This document shows positions 38,024 through 51,000 of a DNA stretch of 64,000 nt, in pieces. The notes under the pieces were generated by a model. The model saw only the letters and a list, made by a program, of their open reading frames with translations, made no database searches and had not been told where the DNA came from. Location: positions 10,542,348 through 10,606,347 of the forward strand of contig CAIIXF020000006.1 in NCBI GenBank assembly GCA_903813345.2, given 5' to 3'. The position numbers were made by a program, and so were the translations under genes. Numbering within the stretch: the first letter of the stretch is position 1; every line of letters starts with the position of its first letter. Source of the stretch: Owenia fusiformis. Lineage: Eukaryota > Annelida > Polychaeta > Sabellida > Oweniidae.

Positions 38024-39232
38024 TTTAACAGTTTTCTGTTTTGTGCTGATAATTTCGAGTTTGAAAAAGAAATACAGTCCAAGTGTTTTAAATATCTTGT
38101 AGTCTGAACATATTTTATCATTTAAGATAAGTGGAATTAAAAAATGATTTTTGTAAAAAACAAAATTTATGAGTTACATTTATGAACATCTTCTAATAAA
38201 AGGATTATCCACATGGAACAAACAATTTTGATAAATGATTTCACTCTGGACATCATGAGAAACTTTATTCACTGGGGAACTTTAACATTGGTCCATCCCT
38301 CCCATCCAAATGTAGCTGTCTCAAAAACACTTGAGCTAACAATGATAAGCTGATTGCCCAATAACATTTTATTTTATTGACATGCAGGTATCCCATATGT
38401 CCCATGAAAATGTCAGAAATGTGATAAGTATTCTCACCCCAATCATATTATGAAGCAGAAATGTAGAATAAGTCAGCAGAAAATTGACATTTCGGGTAAG
38501 GCCAACTTTAAAAAAATATGGCCCAATTTTTTTAAAATCCATGGAATTCCTTTTTGGACCAAACACTTTTTCATGGGTAATATTAGAAATCCCCAATTTT
38601 GGCACCCTAGAAAGGCAATAGTTACAAAGATACAGGTACAGTAATACTGATATGTAATAAATACTCATACAGTATTTATGATGCAATAAATCAGGAATTA
38701 TAAACAATCCAAACTTTTTGAATTGCACAATAAAATTCAATTTTGAAAAAGACAAGCACAAAAAATATTTTACATTTTACTTTAGATAATAATGCATGTG
38801 ACATTAACTTGAACGAGTTCTATACAATGAAGGAACTTTAGATTACTGCATTTAGTATATACATGTATAGAAAGAATTTTGAAAAAGCCAAGCAGAAAAA
38901 AAGATTAGATTTTTTTTACAAGATAATGTATGTGACATTGAATGAGAGCTATATAATGAAGGAACTTTAGATACTGCACTAAGTATATATAGTCTCAAGT
39001 TGTACTTAAAAGATTCATACAGTAGACATTAGACAACAATAGGCCAATGACCTTAGCGGCATACTCAAAGGGCAAAAAACAAAATGTTAACACATGTCTC
39101 ATATTCAGTTACTCTAACTGTTCAGCCAATAACACTGAATATAATATTGCAATGAAAAATACTATCACTGTCAAGCTTGCAATTGTATGATTGGTCAAAA
39201 CTGGATCATGACGTGTCATTATCCCATGAATT
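38024..39232. other. Upstream flank of ZIP B, with a small tandem duplication
   Basis: No exon was recognised. At about 38740-38990 a block of about 125 bases containing AATGAAGGAACTTTAGAT is present twice in tandem. The 130-residue open frame on the minus strand (38369-38761) has no splice context or family similarity. Confidence 0.5.
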
Positions 39233-40786
39233 AACAAGAACACAAATGTGTACAAAATGTCCCCACCAATGGGTGATCCCATGAAATGGTTATCCTGAAA
39301 ATGAGTAGACAAGACTTTACCAACACAATTTTAATTGATCCGTCACACAGTTAACTAGAAAACATGTAAACAAGACTTTACAGACAAGATTTTAGGATGG
39401 AAAATCCAAAATGGCTGCCTTGACATTTACCCAGAATGTCAAAAAACTAATCTGTCTGTAGATTTTCATACTAAGAATCATCCCTGAAAATATGACATTG
39501 ATCTACCAAATGGTTCACCTGAAAACGCGTAGACAAGACTTTACAGACAAGATTTTAGGACAGAAAATCCAAAATGGCTGCCATGACATTTACACAGAAT
39601 GCCAAAAAACTAATAATCAGATGTAGATTTTCACACTAAGAATCATCCCTGAAAATTTGGAATTGATCTACCAAACGGTTCACCTAAAAACGCGTAGACA
39701 AGACTTTACAGGGAAGATTTTAAGATGGAAAATCCAAAATGGCTGCCTTGACATTTATCCAGAATGCCAAAAAACTAATCAGATCTAGATTTTCATACTA
39801 AGAATCATCCCTAAAAATTTGAAATTGATATCCAGAACTGTTCACCTGGAAATGCATAGACAAGACTTTACAGACAAGATTTTAGGACAGAAAATCCAAA
39901 ATGGCTGCCTTGACATTTGCCCAGAATGCCAAAAAACTAATCAATTCTACATTTTCATACTAAGAATCATCTCTGAAAATTTGAAATTGATCTACCAAAC
40001 GGTTCACCTAAAAACGCGTAGACAAGACTTTACAGACAAGATTTTAGGACGGAAAATCCAAAATGGCTGCCTTGACATTTACCCAGAATGCCAAAAAACA
40101 AATCAGATCTAGATTTTTATACTAAGAATCATCCCTGAAAATTTGAAATTGATCCACCAAACGGTTCACCTGAAAACACATAGACAAGACTTCACAGACA
40201 AGATTTTAGGACGGAAAAATCCAAAATGGCCGACAATAAAAAAGTGATTATGTGTTTTTGCTGATTTCTTCTTACAAAATTATCACATATTACTACTGTT
40301 AACAATAACATAGGCTTTTACAACAAAGTAGATCTGAAATTATTTATAAAGCTACTAAATAGTTAAAGTATGAAAACTCAAAAACACCATTCAATATGAT
40401 ACAAAGTATTATCGTGTGCTAACTTTTCTTAAGACATTCAAAATGGCTGACATGACTGAGCTAACAGGTCCAAAACCTAATCAGATCTAGAATGAAGTGA
40501 GCTGAACAAGATGTTAAAGTTTTAAAAGCAACTGTGAAGCCGTTTTTCTTAAAGTTTGCAGACAAGGATTTTAGCATTTGACTTCAAAATGGCCGACAGG
40601 AAGTAGGTATTGAGTTAAAATTTTTTCATCCACATCTGTATGCACTCATAAGTTATCCCTGAAAATTTGAAGGTGATATCTGTAGCGGTTTTGGAGAAAA
40701 CTCCCGGACGTACGGACAGACGGACGGACGGACAGACGGACGCGCCTAGGCCGACAATATGGCCCCACACTATGTGGTGGGGACAT
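39233..40786 (+). mobile_element. TGTCCCCACCA-TIR element, copy 1, with ~162-bp internal repeats
   Basis: Ends ATGTCCCCACCA (39257-39268) and TGGTGGGGACAT (40775-40786) are perfect inverted repeats. About 25 further bases to the left (ACAAGAACACAAA) are shared with copy 2. The interior has about six tandem units of 161-165 bases, each with AGACTTTACAGACAAGATTT and AATCCAAAATGGCTGCC. A unique tail follows, ending in a GGAC microsatellite and GGCCCCACACTATG. There is no transposase. The open frame 39819-40112 is two of these units read through. Confidence 0.85.
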
Positions 40787-43296
40787 AAAAAAGGGCATTG
40801 TTATGATTATACAAAAATTTTGATTTACACATCATGAAATATTGCTAGGGTGGCTTAACATGTATCCACCAACAAAATGCTGTAGATGAAATATATTGAA
40901 AAAATATCTGAATGTAATAGTGAGTTTCAGACTCTAAATAAAGAGTTCCAGACATCATCCACTCTGTTCCTTGAATTCAGAGTATAATATCTGGGGCCCT
41001 GCATACCAGGATGGAGAATGATGTTTAGCCCACAATATCCTACATCATGTTGACAAAAACGTTATTAATAAACCATTCTCCAACCTTCCTCTATCCTAGC
41101 CTAGCATATCACTAACAAAGATTGTTTTAAATGTACACTATTTATTACTAGCATCAACTTAACAAACTGTATACATGTATATAGTATATGCCTGAGCATT
41201 GTTATCATCACTGTGATAGACAATTTTATATAAAAATCATAAAAATTGCGTAAAATGTAACAGACACTGCTGTTGACTTGTAAATCTTCCCCACACCACT
41301 TAACTAGTACTACATATAATAACTATACACACCTTTAAGGGACCTGGGGGCCATTAACAGAAACTTTGTAAAGTTAAGAATTCGTAAAAGCCATTGTTCT
41401 CTTACTGTGAAGTCATTATATCCATGGTTACAACAATTGATTTAAGAATAAAAAGTTTCTGTTAATGACCCCCAGATTAATATTTCAATGTTGCTTCCTT
41501 TAAAAGAAATCTAAATGATAATCAATAAGGACTTTTAGCCCCTTTTTTACCCACATCATGTGAGAGCCTCTATAATCTCCGATGAAGAATTACACTGCTC
41601 CCACCCTCTTACACCATGTAACTATAGTAACCATAACACACACAGTATTCTAGTAACATGATATTATATGAGGGCTAATTGAATGTTTTACAAAGTTTTA
41701 GCAACAAAAGATCAGAATTCTTTGGATTACAGAAAAAAATTCAAGACTTCTTGGATGATCCTTGTGTATTATTTGAAGGCAAACATTGATATACTGACCT
41801 TGTCCCTAAGTAGAACCCAAAGATTTTTGTGATAAAACTGTGCTGACAAGACAAGAAACAAACTACATGTATTAGAATATACAATATCTCACCAAGTGAA
41901 ATACATTCACTGATGTATCATTTTTCATCAATTGTTACAAATTACATGTAGTTGAAACGTACATAACTTGCTCACAACATTAAAAGCCAGAAATCCAATG
42001 ATGGATATATTTTCTACAGAAAAAATGTAATTTCCTTCTGAGACAGGCCATAGGTTATATGGATAAAGGAATCCAAAAATTCTTTTTCTCACTTGTGAAG
42101 AGATCAACAAGGAATAAACATGACAAAATGTTACCACTTAATGTAACTCTAGAAGTGTAACACAGGCTGTGAACACCAAGCTCCTATATTTACTTATTAC
42201 TACTCACAAATAAAGTGACGAATAAAAACAAAATGGTAGTGGTATAAAAATGACTTAAATACTGTCTTCATATTCAGTTTATATCAAAAATAGGTTAGGC
42301 AACAGATTTTTTCTCCCATAATATTATGCTTCACAGTTTTAGTACTGAAGTCTTGTAAGTGGTTAAACCATCACAAATCCTAATTACACACCTTTTTCTA
42401 CCACCCATTACTCTAGCAAGTGAACTGTTTGAATTTTTAGGTTACTACAGTAAATTGCCAATGTTTATAACACATTTATAATCATATGTTTTATTAGTAT
42501 ATGTTAACTACATGAACTTGCACTGTCTGAATTAATAACATTAATAAAAAAATAAACAAAGTTGCTACAGCACATATACTACAAGAAGACTAGTCTACAA
42601 AAATCCAAATAATAACACCCTTACTTCTTGAAAGTTTTCATCTCTACAAATATTTCTATTAAACTATAGACAATACTATACTACAACTATTACTAGCCAT
42701 ACTTAATCTTAGACATGCGTCTAAGGGATTTAATTGATAATTAATTAATTAATTAATTATCAATAATAATAATTTATTAATTAATTGATTACTTTTCATA
42801 GAGATCTATCTAATTTTACAAGTTCGGTATTCTTCTTTGGTTCAAGTCCAACGAACACAGGTTGGCATGCATGTTCTGTGGAGATGTACAATATTTATAA
42901 CATATAGTATGTAAATATATGTATTACATTTACTAATTCAGGTACCAGTTACAATGCATCGTAGGAGACCCTTAGAAAATTAATAGTACATGTATCGGAA
43001 TAACAAAGTTATTGTAAATTAAGGAAAAGAGGACCCTAACATTTATAAAATTTCCTGATCTATATCATACAAATTATATTCTTGTAATTCTAGGTTTTAT
43101 ACTATTTTGAACAATATACAATGCATACATTTTTCAATACATACAATACTTAATACTTACAGTAAAATGTGTTATGGACCCTGCCATAGACACAGATATA
43201 GTACACACAAAATCATGTACAGAATTAGCAAAAATTAACAAGTAGCAATAACATTATAATCATTTAAAAATTATAACAATATTATTGTAAAAATAT
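40787..43296. other. Intergenic DNA between the two TIR elements
   Basis: No gene was seen. It contains a small MITE (41345-41474) and an AATTAATT palindrome at about 42735-42762; otherwise AT-rich. Confidence 0.5.
41345..41474. mobile_element. Short MITE with CTGGGGGCCATTAACAG ends
   Basis: CATTAACAGAAACTTT on the left faces AAAGTTTCTGTTAATG on the right (41451-41466), with CTGGGGG/CCCCCAG at the outer ends. It is about 130 bases and has no coding capacity. Confidence 0.75.
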
Positions 43297-45272
43297 TACA
43301 AGAACACAAAAGTGTACAACATGTCCCCACCAATGAAGAGACAAGATTTTAAAGACAGCAACCTTAAAATCTACCAAGCTTCCCAAAAATGTAACAATCA
43401 GGTGTTATATTTCATACCACAAAACATACCTAAAAATTATAGACAAGATTTTAGGACGGAAAATCCAAAATGGCTGCCTTGACATTTATCCAGAACGCCA
43501 AAAAACTAATCAGATCTAGATTTTCATACTAAGAATCATCCCTGAAAATTTGAAATTGATCGACCAAACAGTTCAGCTGAAAATGCGCAGACAAGACTTT
43601 ACAGACAAGATTTTAAGACGGAAAATCCAAAATGGCTGCCTTGACATTTACGCAGAACGCCAAAAAACTAATCAGATCTAGATTTTCATACTAAGAATCA
43701 TCCCTGAAAATGTGAAATTGATCTACCAAACGGTTCAGCTGAAAACGCGCAGACAAGACTTTACAGACAAGATTTTAGGACAGAAAATCCAAAATGGCTG
43801 CCTTGACATTTACCCAGAACGCCAAAAACCTAATCAGATCTAGATTTTCATACTAAGAATCATCCCTGAAAATGTGAAATTGATCTACCAAACGGTTCAG
43901 CTGAAAACGCGAAGACAAGACTTTACAGACAAGATTTTAGGACGGAAAATCCAAAATGGCTGCCTTGACTGAATATTCAGAACACCAAAAAACTAATCAG
44001 ATCTAGATTTTCATACTAAAAATTATCCCTGAAAATTTGAAATTGATCGACCAAACGGTTCAGCTGAAAACGCGCAGACAAGACTTTACAGACAAGATTT
44101 TAGGACGGAAAATCCAAAATGGCTGCCTTGACATTTATCTAGAATGCCAAAAAACTAATCAGATCTAGATTTTCATACTAAGAATCATCCCTGAAAATGT
44201 GAAATTGATCTACCAAACTGTTCAGCTGAAAATGCGCAGACAAGACTTTACAGACAGGATTTTAGGACGGAAAATCCAAAATGGCTGCCTTGACATTTAC
44301 CCAGAACGCCAAAAACCTAATCAGATCTAGATTTTCATACTAAGAATCATCCCTGAAAATGTGAAATTGATCTACCAAACGGTTCAGCTGAAAACGCGCA
44401 GACAAGACTTTACAGACAAGATTTTAAGACGGAAAATCCAAAATGGCTGCCTTGACATTTACCCAGAACGCCAAAAAACTAATCAGATCTAGATTTTCAT
44501 ACTAAGAATCATCCCTGAAAATGTGAAATTGATCTACCAAACTGTTCAGCTGAAAATGCGCAGACAAGACTTTACAGACAAGATTTTAGGATGGAAAATC
44601 CAAAATGGCTGCCTTGACATTTACCCAGAACGCCAAAAACCTAATCAGATCTAGATTTTCATACTAAGAATCATCCCTGAAAATGTGAAATTGATCTACC
44701 AAACGGTTCAGCTGAAAACGCGCAGACAAGACTTTACAGATAAGATTTGAGGACAGAAAAATCCAAAATGGCCGACAACAAAAAAGTGATTATGAGTTTT
44801 TGCTGATTTCCTTTTACAAAATTGTCACATATAACCACTGTTAACAATAACATAGGCTTTTACAACAAAGTACACCTGAAATTATTTATAAAGCTACAAA
44901 ATATTTAAAGTATGAAAACTCAAAAACACCATTCAATATGACACAAAGTATTATCGCGCGCTAACTTTTCTTAAGATATTCAAAATGGCTGACATGACTG
45001 AGCTAACAGGTCCAAAACCTAATCAGATGTAGAATGAAGTGAGCTGAACAAGATATTAACGTTTTAAAAGCAACTGTGAAGCTGTTTTTCTTTAAGTTTG
45101 CAGACAAGGATTTTAGCATTTGACTTCAAAATGGCCGACAGGAAGTAGATATAGAGTTAAAAAATTTTCATCCACATCTGTATGTACTCATTAGTTACCC
45201 CTGAAAATTTGAAGGTGATATCTGTAGCGGTTTAGGAGAAAACTGCCGGACGTACGGACGTACGGACGGACG

Positions 45273-45303
<31 letters not shown>

Positions 45304-45360
45304 GGACGGACGGACGCGCCTAGGCCGACAATATGGCCCCACACTATGTGGTGGGGACAT
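43297..45360 (+). mobile_element. TGTCCCCACCA-TIR element, copy 2, longer internal array
   Basis: Same ends as copy 1 (ATGTCCCCACCA at 43321-43332, TGGTGGGGACAT at 45349-45360) and same orientation. About eight to nine ~162-bp units (43430-44760) are followed by the same unique tail. The GGAC/AGAC microsatellite (about 45250-45316) is longer. The two copies differ mainly in the number of internal units. Confidence 0.85.
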
Positions 45361-48013
45361 AAAAATGTAAATGATTTTGTTGCGAACACTGTCACACACA
45401 AAATACCAAAACATCAAGAATCAGAGTAATGATATTTTTGTTGTGATTCTTTCACAGACAAAAATATATAAAAATAGAACCATTTATTTGGTATTATACT
45501 CCTACATGTTATTGTACATCATTGGTTCAATCACTGTATAAATACAGAAAATACAGGTATTATAGTATAATGCATGTTATAACAGTATATCAGTCCTCTC
45601 AGTTTTCAGTTTGTGTGGACGGAATTTCAATTTTTGAACAGATTTTTAGAAACTTGATTTGATGAATCATCATGGTAACTATTGTAGTACATGTATTTTC
45701 ATACTTATTTTAATTCAATTCAGTGATTACCATTTTTCATTTGCCAAATTCCTAATTTTTTAATTTGCAAAAAACTGAGAAGAATGACATATGATTACAT
45801 ACAAATTACATATTAGCACAAAATACAATCAGGCAAAATATGATTTTAACATGGTTTTCATTGAGGTAATACTTTGCATTGGATTATTAGTATGTCACTT
45901 GAAGAACTGTTGCTTTAGAATTGTAATGCTATTAACTGCCTATTACGGTGATACTCTCCAAGAGGCTAACAACTAAGCAAGCCCTTTTGAAGTAGATAAA
46001 CATGGCCAGTCTACACCATAGCCCCAAATACAAATCCTCAAATCAAATCCAAATCCAACAATAACCCATCATATCTCTTAGGGCTATGCAAAATACTGTT
46101 GTGTATGCTGTTTATGTGTACAATTGAAGATTCTTTTTCTAATCTTAATTTCTGTATCACCCTATACTTAGTGAGCGTTTCTAAATCGAATGGTTGTGGT
46201 AAAGACGAGACATGCTGGCAAAAATTAAACAAGAATAACAAAATTGAACTGAGCTGACAAATGCGGCCTATTTAAATTAATCTTTAACCTTTCGACTACC
46301 TGGAGTGATGAGATTCCTCGTCACCTCAGAAATGACCTTGAAACCCAGTGACAAGAAAATCTGTCACAAAATTGTTCACTAAAATTGCTCTTATTTGAAT
46401 AATCTTCATCTAATTTACACAATTTAAAGTGTGTAGAAATGATCTCTGCCATCTAATTTTACATTTAAGTTGAGCATATAAAGTTGTGTAGTTATGTAGT
46501 AAAATGTCAAAAGGTGGCAAAAATGATGAATTCTCTGGTTTCAACTGATTTAAGAGCCTGGGATTCAAGAGGTTAATGGATTTCCGTCAGAACTACGCAT
46601 CTGATTACATTGAAAACACACGACATGTAGAATTTAATATCTTCCACCTGTAACATAGCATGAAATTTGATGTAATAATCATCTAGTATCAAGCAAATAT
46701 GACTTATAAAATTTGTGGTTTTATTTTTATTTGATTTTTGTTGTTGCATCTTTGTTTACTACAACCATTTGCGCTCACTTTGTATAGGGAGTACATGAAC
46801 CATCTCATCAGCAAATTTACAGACATATGAGCCTGCTTCATTCTGATGTTTGGCTTACATTAATTAAATACAGTATAAAAAAATGTTAAAGATTGAATCA
46901 CTGTTTTCAATATAGTGACCAGTCACTGATATCACAATGATTGCAAATCATTTGGAAATATTTGACAATCAATGCCGAAATATTCCAATTTTGCTGCAAC
47001 TTAAAATATCATTTGACATTCCATGTCGAAATGCACCTTTTGATTGAGCAATTACATATACACTTGTCAGTGTTTATAATGTTTGTACAGTATATTCGGT
47101 GTTTGAATATTTGTCAGCGTTTATTATATTCAGTGTTTATAAAATAATCATTAGTGTTTACATATCTACCAGAACCAGTGTAAATATAGCTTCCAGGAGG
47201 CTGTTGCATTGATCTTGTTTTTTGAAAATCATAGATTGTAGTCAATCAAACACAAAGACTCCAGAAAAAGCCTAAATGCGCCATTTACTGATTATTCAAT
47301 AAGGCAACTTTTCTTGATGGTCTGCACTAGACTGTATTGGCAAGATCTTTTCTGACTTCCAGTTTATTTCATTTCATATTTGAGTTAATATGATCGTAAT
47401 TTGTAAATTGAATACAGCTGATTAATGCATACAACTCATAAAGACTAGTTTAATTCTTAAGCTCAAGTTCTTACGTTTTCTTTTAGAAAGCTGTTCTACC
47501 CTTTATATATCACATTCTCACTATACTTTCAATACATTTTTCTCTTTTTGTATTTCTTTGCATTAAGTCTTTTGACTTCCTTCCCCTGTTCTGAATATCC
47601 ACTCCCTCACACTGGATTAAAGAAAATAGAGGAAGTAGCATAAAGGCTAGGAGCAAGACTACTAGCATCACCTGGTTTATGAATGATATTTGTTATGTTT
47701 CACTTGATAAACCTTCTTAACTTATTAACTGGAAGCTGCTTCTTGAAACATTGTGATTTATAATTTGTGAAATTCCATTGCCTTTTACTTCTAGTCTTGC
47801 CTGGAGCCCTCTTGATCCCACACTATACAATAGATAGAGAGTGGGGGGTTCAGTGACTTGAGGCAAGTCTACTTTAATGATACTTATATTGTAATATGCA
47901 AAATAAACAGTTCCTAAATAACCCTGCATATGATTTGAAAAGGAAAATAACCGAGGCAAATAATGCTGAAGGTAACACTGACTTATCTAAACCCATATCT
48001 GATATTCCATGTC
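45361..48013. other. Intergenic DNA downstream of ZIP C
   Basis: I see no exon here. ZIP C ends at 48014, and no ZIP-tail repeats follow it, unlike A and B. A possible ATTAAA poly(A) variant on the minus strand lies near 47873. Open frames of 60-80 residues have no splice context. Confidence 0.5.
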
Positions 48014-51000
48014 TCACTCAAAGCTGATATCTCCAGCGAACAGGGCAACAATAATCATGATGCCGTAGCCAATCAGAATGCCAACATTCTGTATGATGAA
48101 AATTTTGATCTTCTCCCTCAAGGAATCTTCCTCCTCAGCTTGTTCACTGATCTCTGGTAACTGCAATATTAAATAAATGAATATAGTTCAAAGAGCAAGG
48201 TTAAGAACTGGATCTCACCAGTAGAGTGACATCTATTTTTAAATACAGTACAAAATGGCACCTGTATTTCATTGTGGACTTTCTCTTCCAACTTGACTTT
48301 GAAAAATGATCATTTTGAAAAAGATAGGATTGACCTACCATATCAACAAGGGCGATATAGAGGAATATTCCCCCTGCTATGGCCAACAGCCAGGTAGTAG
48401 CATCAGTGAGTTCTCCAACTAGAATACCAACTACCAGACCTAGATAATTCATTATCCCTGTGAGGAGGGTGTAGACGACTGCCATACGAAGACTCATCCC
48501 TGCATTCAGCAAGATGGCAAAATCACCTGTAAAAAGTAAATCAATAAATGCAGTGGGTTTAAATGAATTTCTGACAAAAGGCAAATTGAATGAAAAAAAA
48601 CAACAGGCTAATTATTGAAAATTATCATTTTAAGATGTAAATGATTCTGGTAAAAATGACTGGGAGAAATTGCTGCTGATGAAACTCTGACATTAATATA
48701 TAAAATAGAAATACACTTTGGGGCTAGTTGGGACAACAAACAAAATAAAACATACTAAATGAGAATATCAAGATTTATAAATGAACCAATTGGATGGAAT
48801 CCACATAACCATTCCGCAAGACCACACTTACATAGGAGTTTTGTGTTTCAAACTTTGAGACTCAATACAAAACAAAAGATGAGTAAATACCCAATTACAA
48901 CCTACCTATCTTATGAGGTACATGTTCACACATGATACACACAGCCAGACCTACACCAGTGAGGATACTTTGTGCAAAGCCTGCTCCTATAGTGACCCCA
49001 TCTACAAAGTTGTGCATGGCATCTCCCAGAATCAGCACCCAGGCTACAGTGTCTATCTCATCCTTCTCAAGAGACTTGATTCCTTTCTTCTCATCTACCT
49101 CCGTATCATCAACTTCCTAAAATATTGAGAAATCACATTAAATGTATCTCCAAGCTAGTCCTCTATAAATACAGGCAAATAAATGATTATAATTATAAGC
49201 TCTGTGGTGCTCCACCTGTGTAATGCTTTCCCGAACATTAACACAACAAAATGTCAGCACTTGGTAAATTATTGTAAAATGTCAATTGTTACAGACAACA
49301 TTTTTTATCTATAAGTTTTAGAAGTGAACCTTTAAAGTTACTATCTTAAAACAAGCTGCTCCTCTGGGTGTAAAAGGGAAAAGTTCCTCGGGGTTTATGC
49401 CCCCCCCTTCTATATTACACTGGATATGTTTTCAAAGGGGGATATCTCACCATTTTTTTCACATCACCATTGGCACCATTTGGAACTTGTATTGTGATTT
49501 CAGGTACCATTGTGGTCATTGTGGCAAAGCTGGCTTCTGATTGGTTATGATTCACAAGCCTCTGTGTGACATCACCATTGCTAGGCACCTCTACGAACTT
49601 GTTCTTCTTCTTCTAAAAAATATTAAAAATCGTTATGGATAAACCCTTCAACATCTAGTGATTTAAAGATAATGCAAGTTTAAGTGTTTCAACCTTCATC
49701 AAAAAGTGGAATATAGATTTCACAGATTAACGAGGAAAAGTAATAATCATCAGCTTTCCAAAAGCAAAGTAAAATCAGAGTACATAATAGAGAGATTAAG
49801 CAACACTATTTTTTACAATGTAAACCGTAAACGGGAAGGCATCTGCAGGTTTTTTTCAGGGCATGACGTCATATTAATCTACTTGTTTCCCCAGTTTATG
49901 TTCATCGCAATGTAAGAAATCAAAGTCTAGGTAGGTGGTTCCATAAAGAATTTAGAGAACTTTATCAAGCTCAATCGAGATAGATATGATTATAAGTCAA
50001 ATGCATCAATATGTTTGACACAAATCTGTGTATATCGCGAGACCATTTGTGTCCAATCTAATCAAATATTGAGCACCAAGGCGACCATTTTGTATGTAAA
50101 ATCTCCTGAGATTACATACATGGCGATTGCTCACATGTCAACTCATTTAAAATCCACAATACATATTGTGTTTCTTCAATCAATTGACCCTGTCCTGTTA
50201 TATCTTGTAAGATTCAAAAATCATAAACACTGTCAGACTATAAAACATCTCCTTTGTTAAACACTTTCATCAGTTTGTCATTAGAATAATGTTTTTATAC
50301 TTTTAAAGTAGAAAACGGAACATAAAGGTCGCAAGCAAAAAGAAAAGGCCATTTTGAGGTTTATGTTTGCTCAGTATCTAAAGTGCTTAGCTTAAAGCAC
50401 TTTTGTTAATAGAACGTAAATGGGAATGTATTGGTTTACGTTTGCAGTTCACGTCATAAAAAATCGTCTTGCTTAACCTCTCTATTAAAACTTCTTTGAC
50501 ATAATTAATGTAGACCATTGATGACTACTTTCTATTTTGAATTCCACATACCTGTTTTGCATGCTTAATCAGCTTGATGACTCTCTCAAATATAAAGAGG
50601 AAATATAGGCCTCCAGCAACACAGGTCAGCTTCCATATAAACTCAGTGGAGCCATGGAACAAATGAGGTAGACCTAGTGCCTGTAATTAAACATTTTCTG
50701 AATAGATGTACATGGACTACAAAAGAGAAAGAAAAAGAAAAAGCAAGACATTTGATTTTCATAATTTTTCTTTTCTGGTTATTGCATGTAATGTGCATGC
50801 CAATTTAGTTTTATGGGAAAATTAATTTGTATGAAAATACAAAGGTATTATACGCTATCACATTAAAAAAACCATTCCGAGATCACTCAATAACAAGCTT
50901 GAATGGAGATAGATTTTAATATATCAGCTGAAAAAAATTGGTTCTAAATGAAAGCAAATGCATGTTAAAGGAAATGTACAACATTTATTATTAAATTATC

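Noticed and set aside
38369-38761. 130-residue minus-strand frame
   Set aside because: Low-complexity AT-rich translation without splice context, signal or family similarity.
39109-39312. 67-residue minus-strand frame with a hydrophobic end
   Set aside because: About half of it overlaps the left end of the TGTCCCCACCA element, and the rest has no family match or partner exon.
45195-45417. Cys/Ser/Val-rich repeat proteins on the minus strand
   Set aside because: Translation of the GGAC/AGAC microsatellite at the end of the TIR element.
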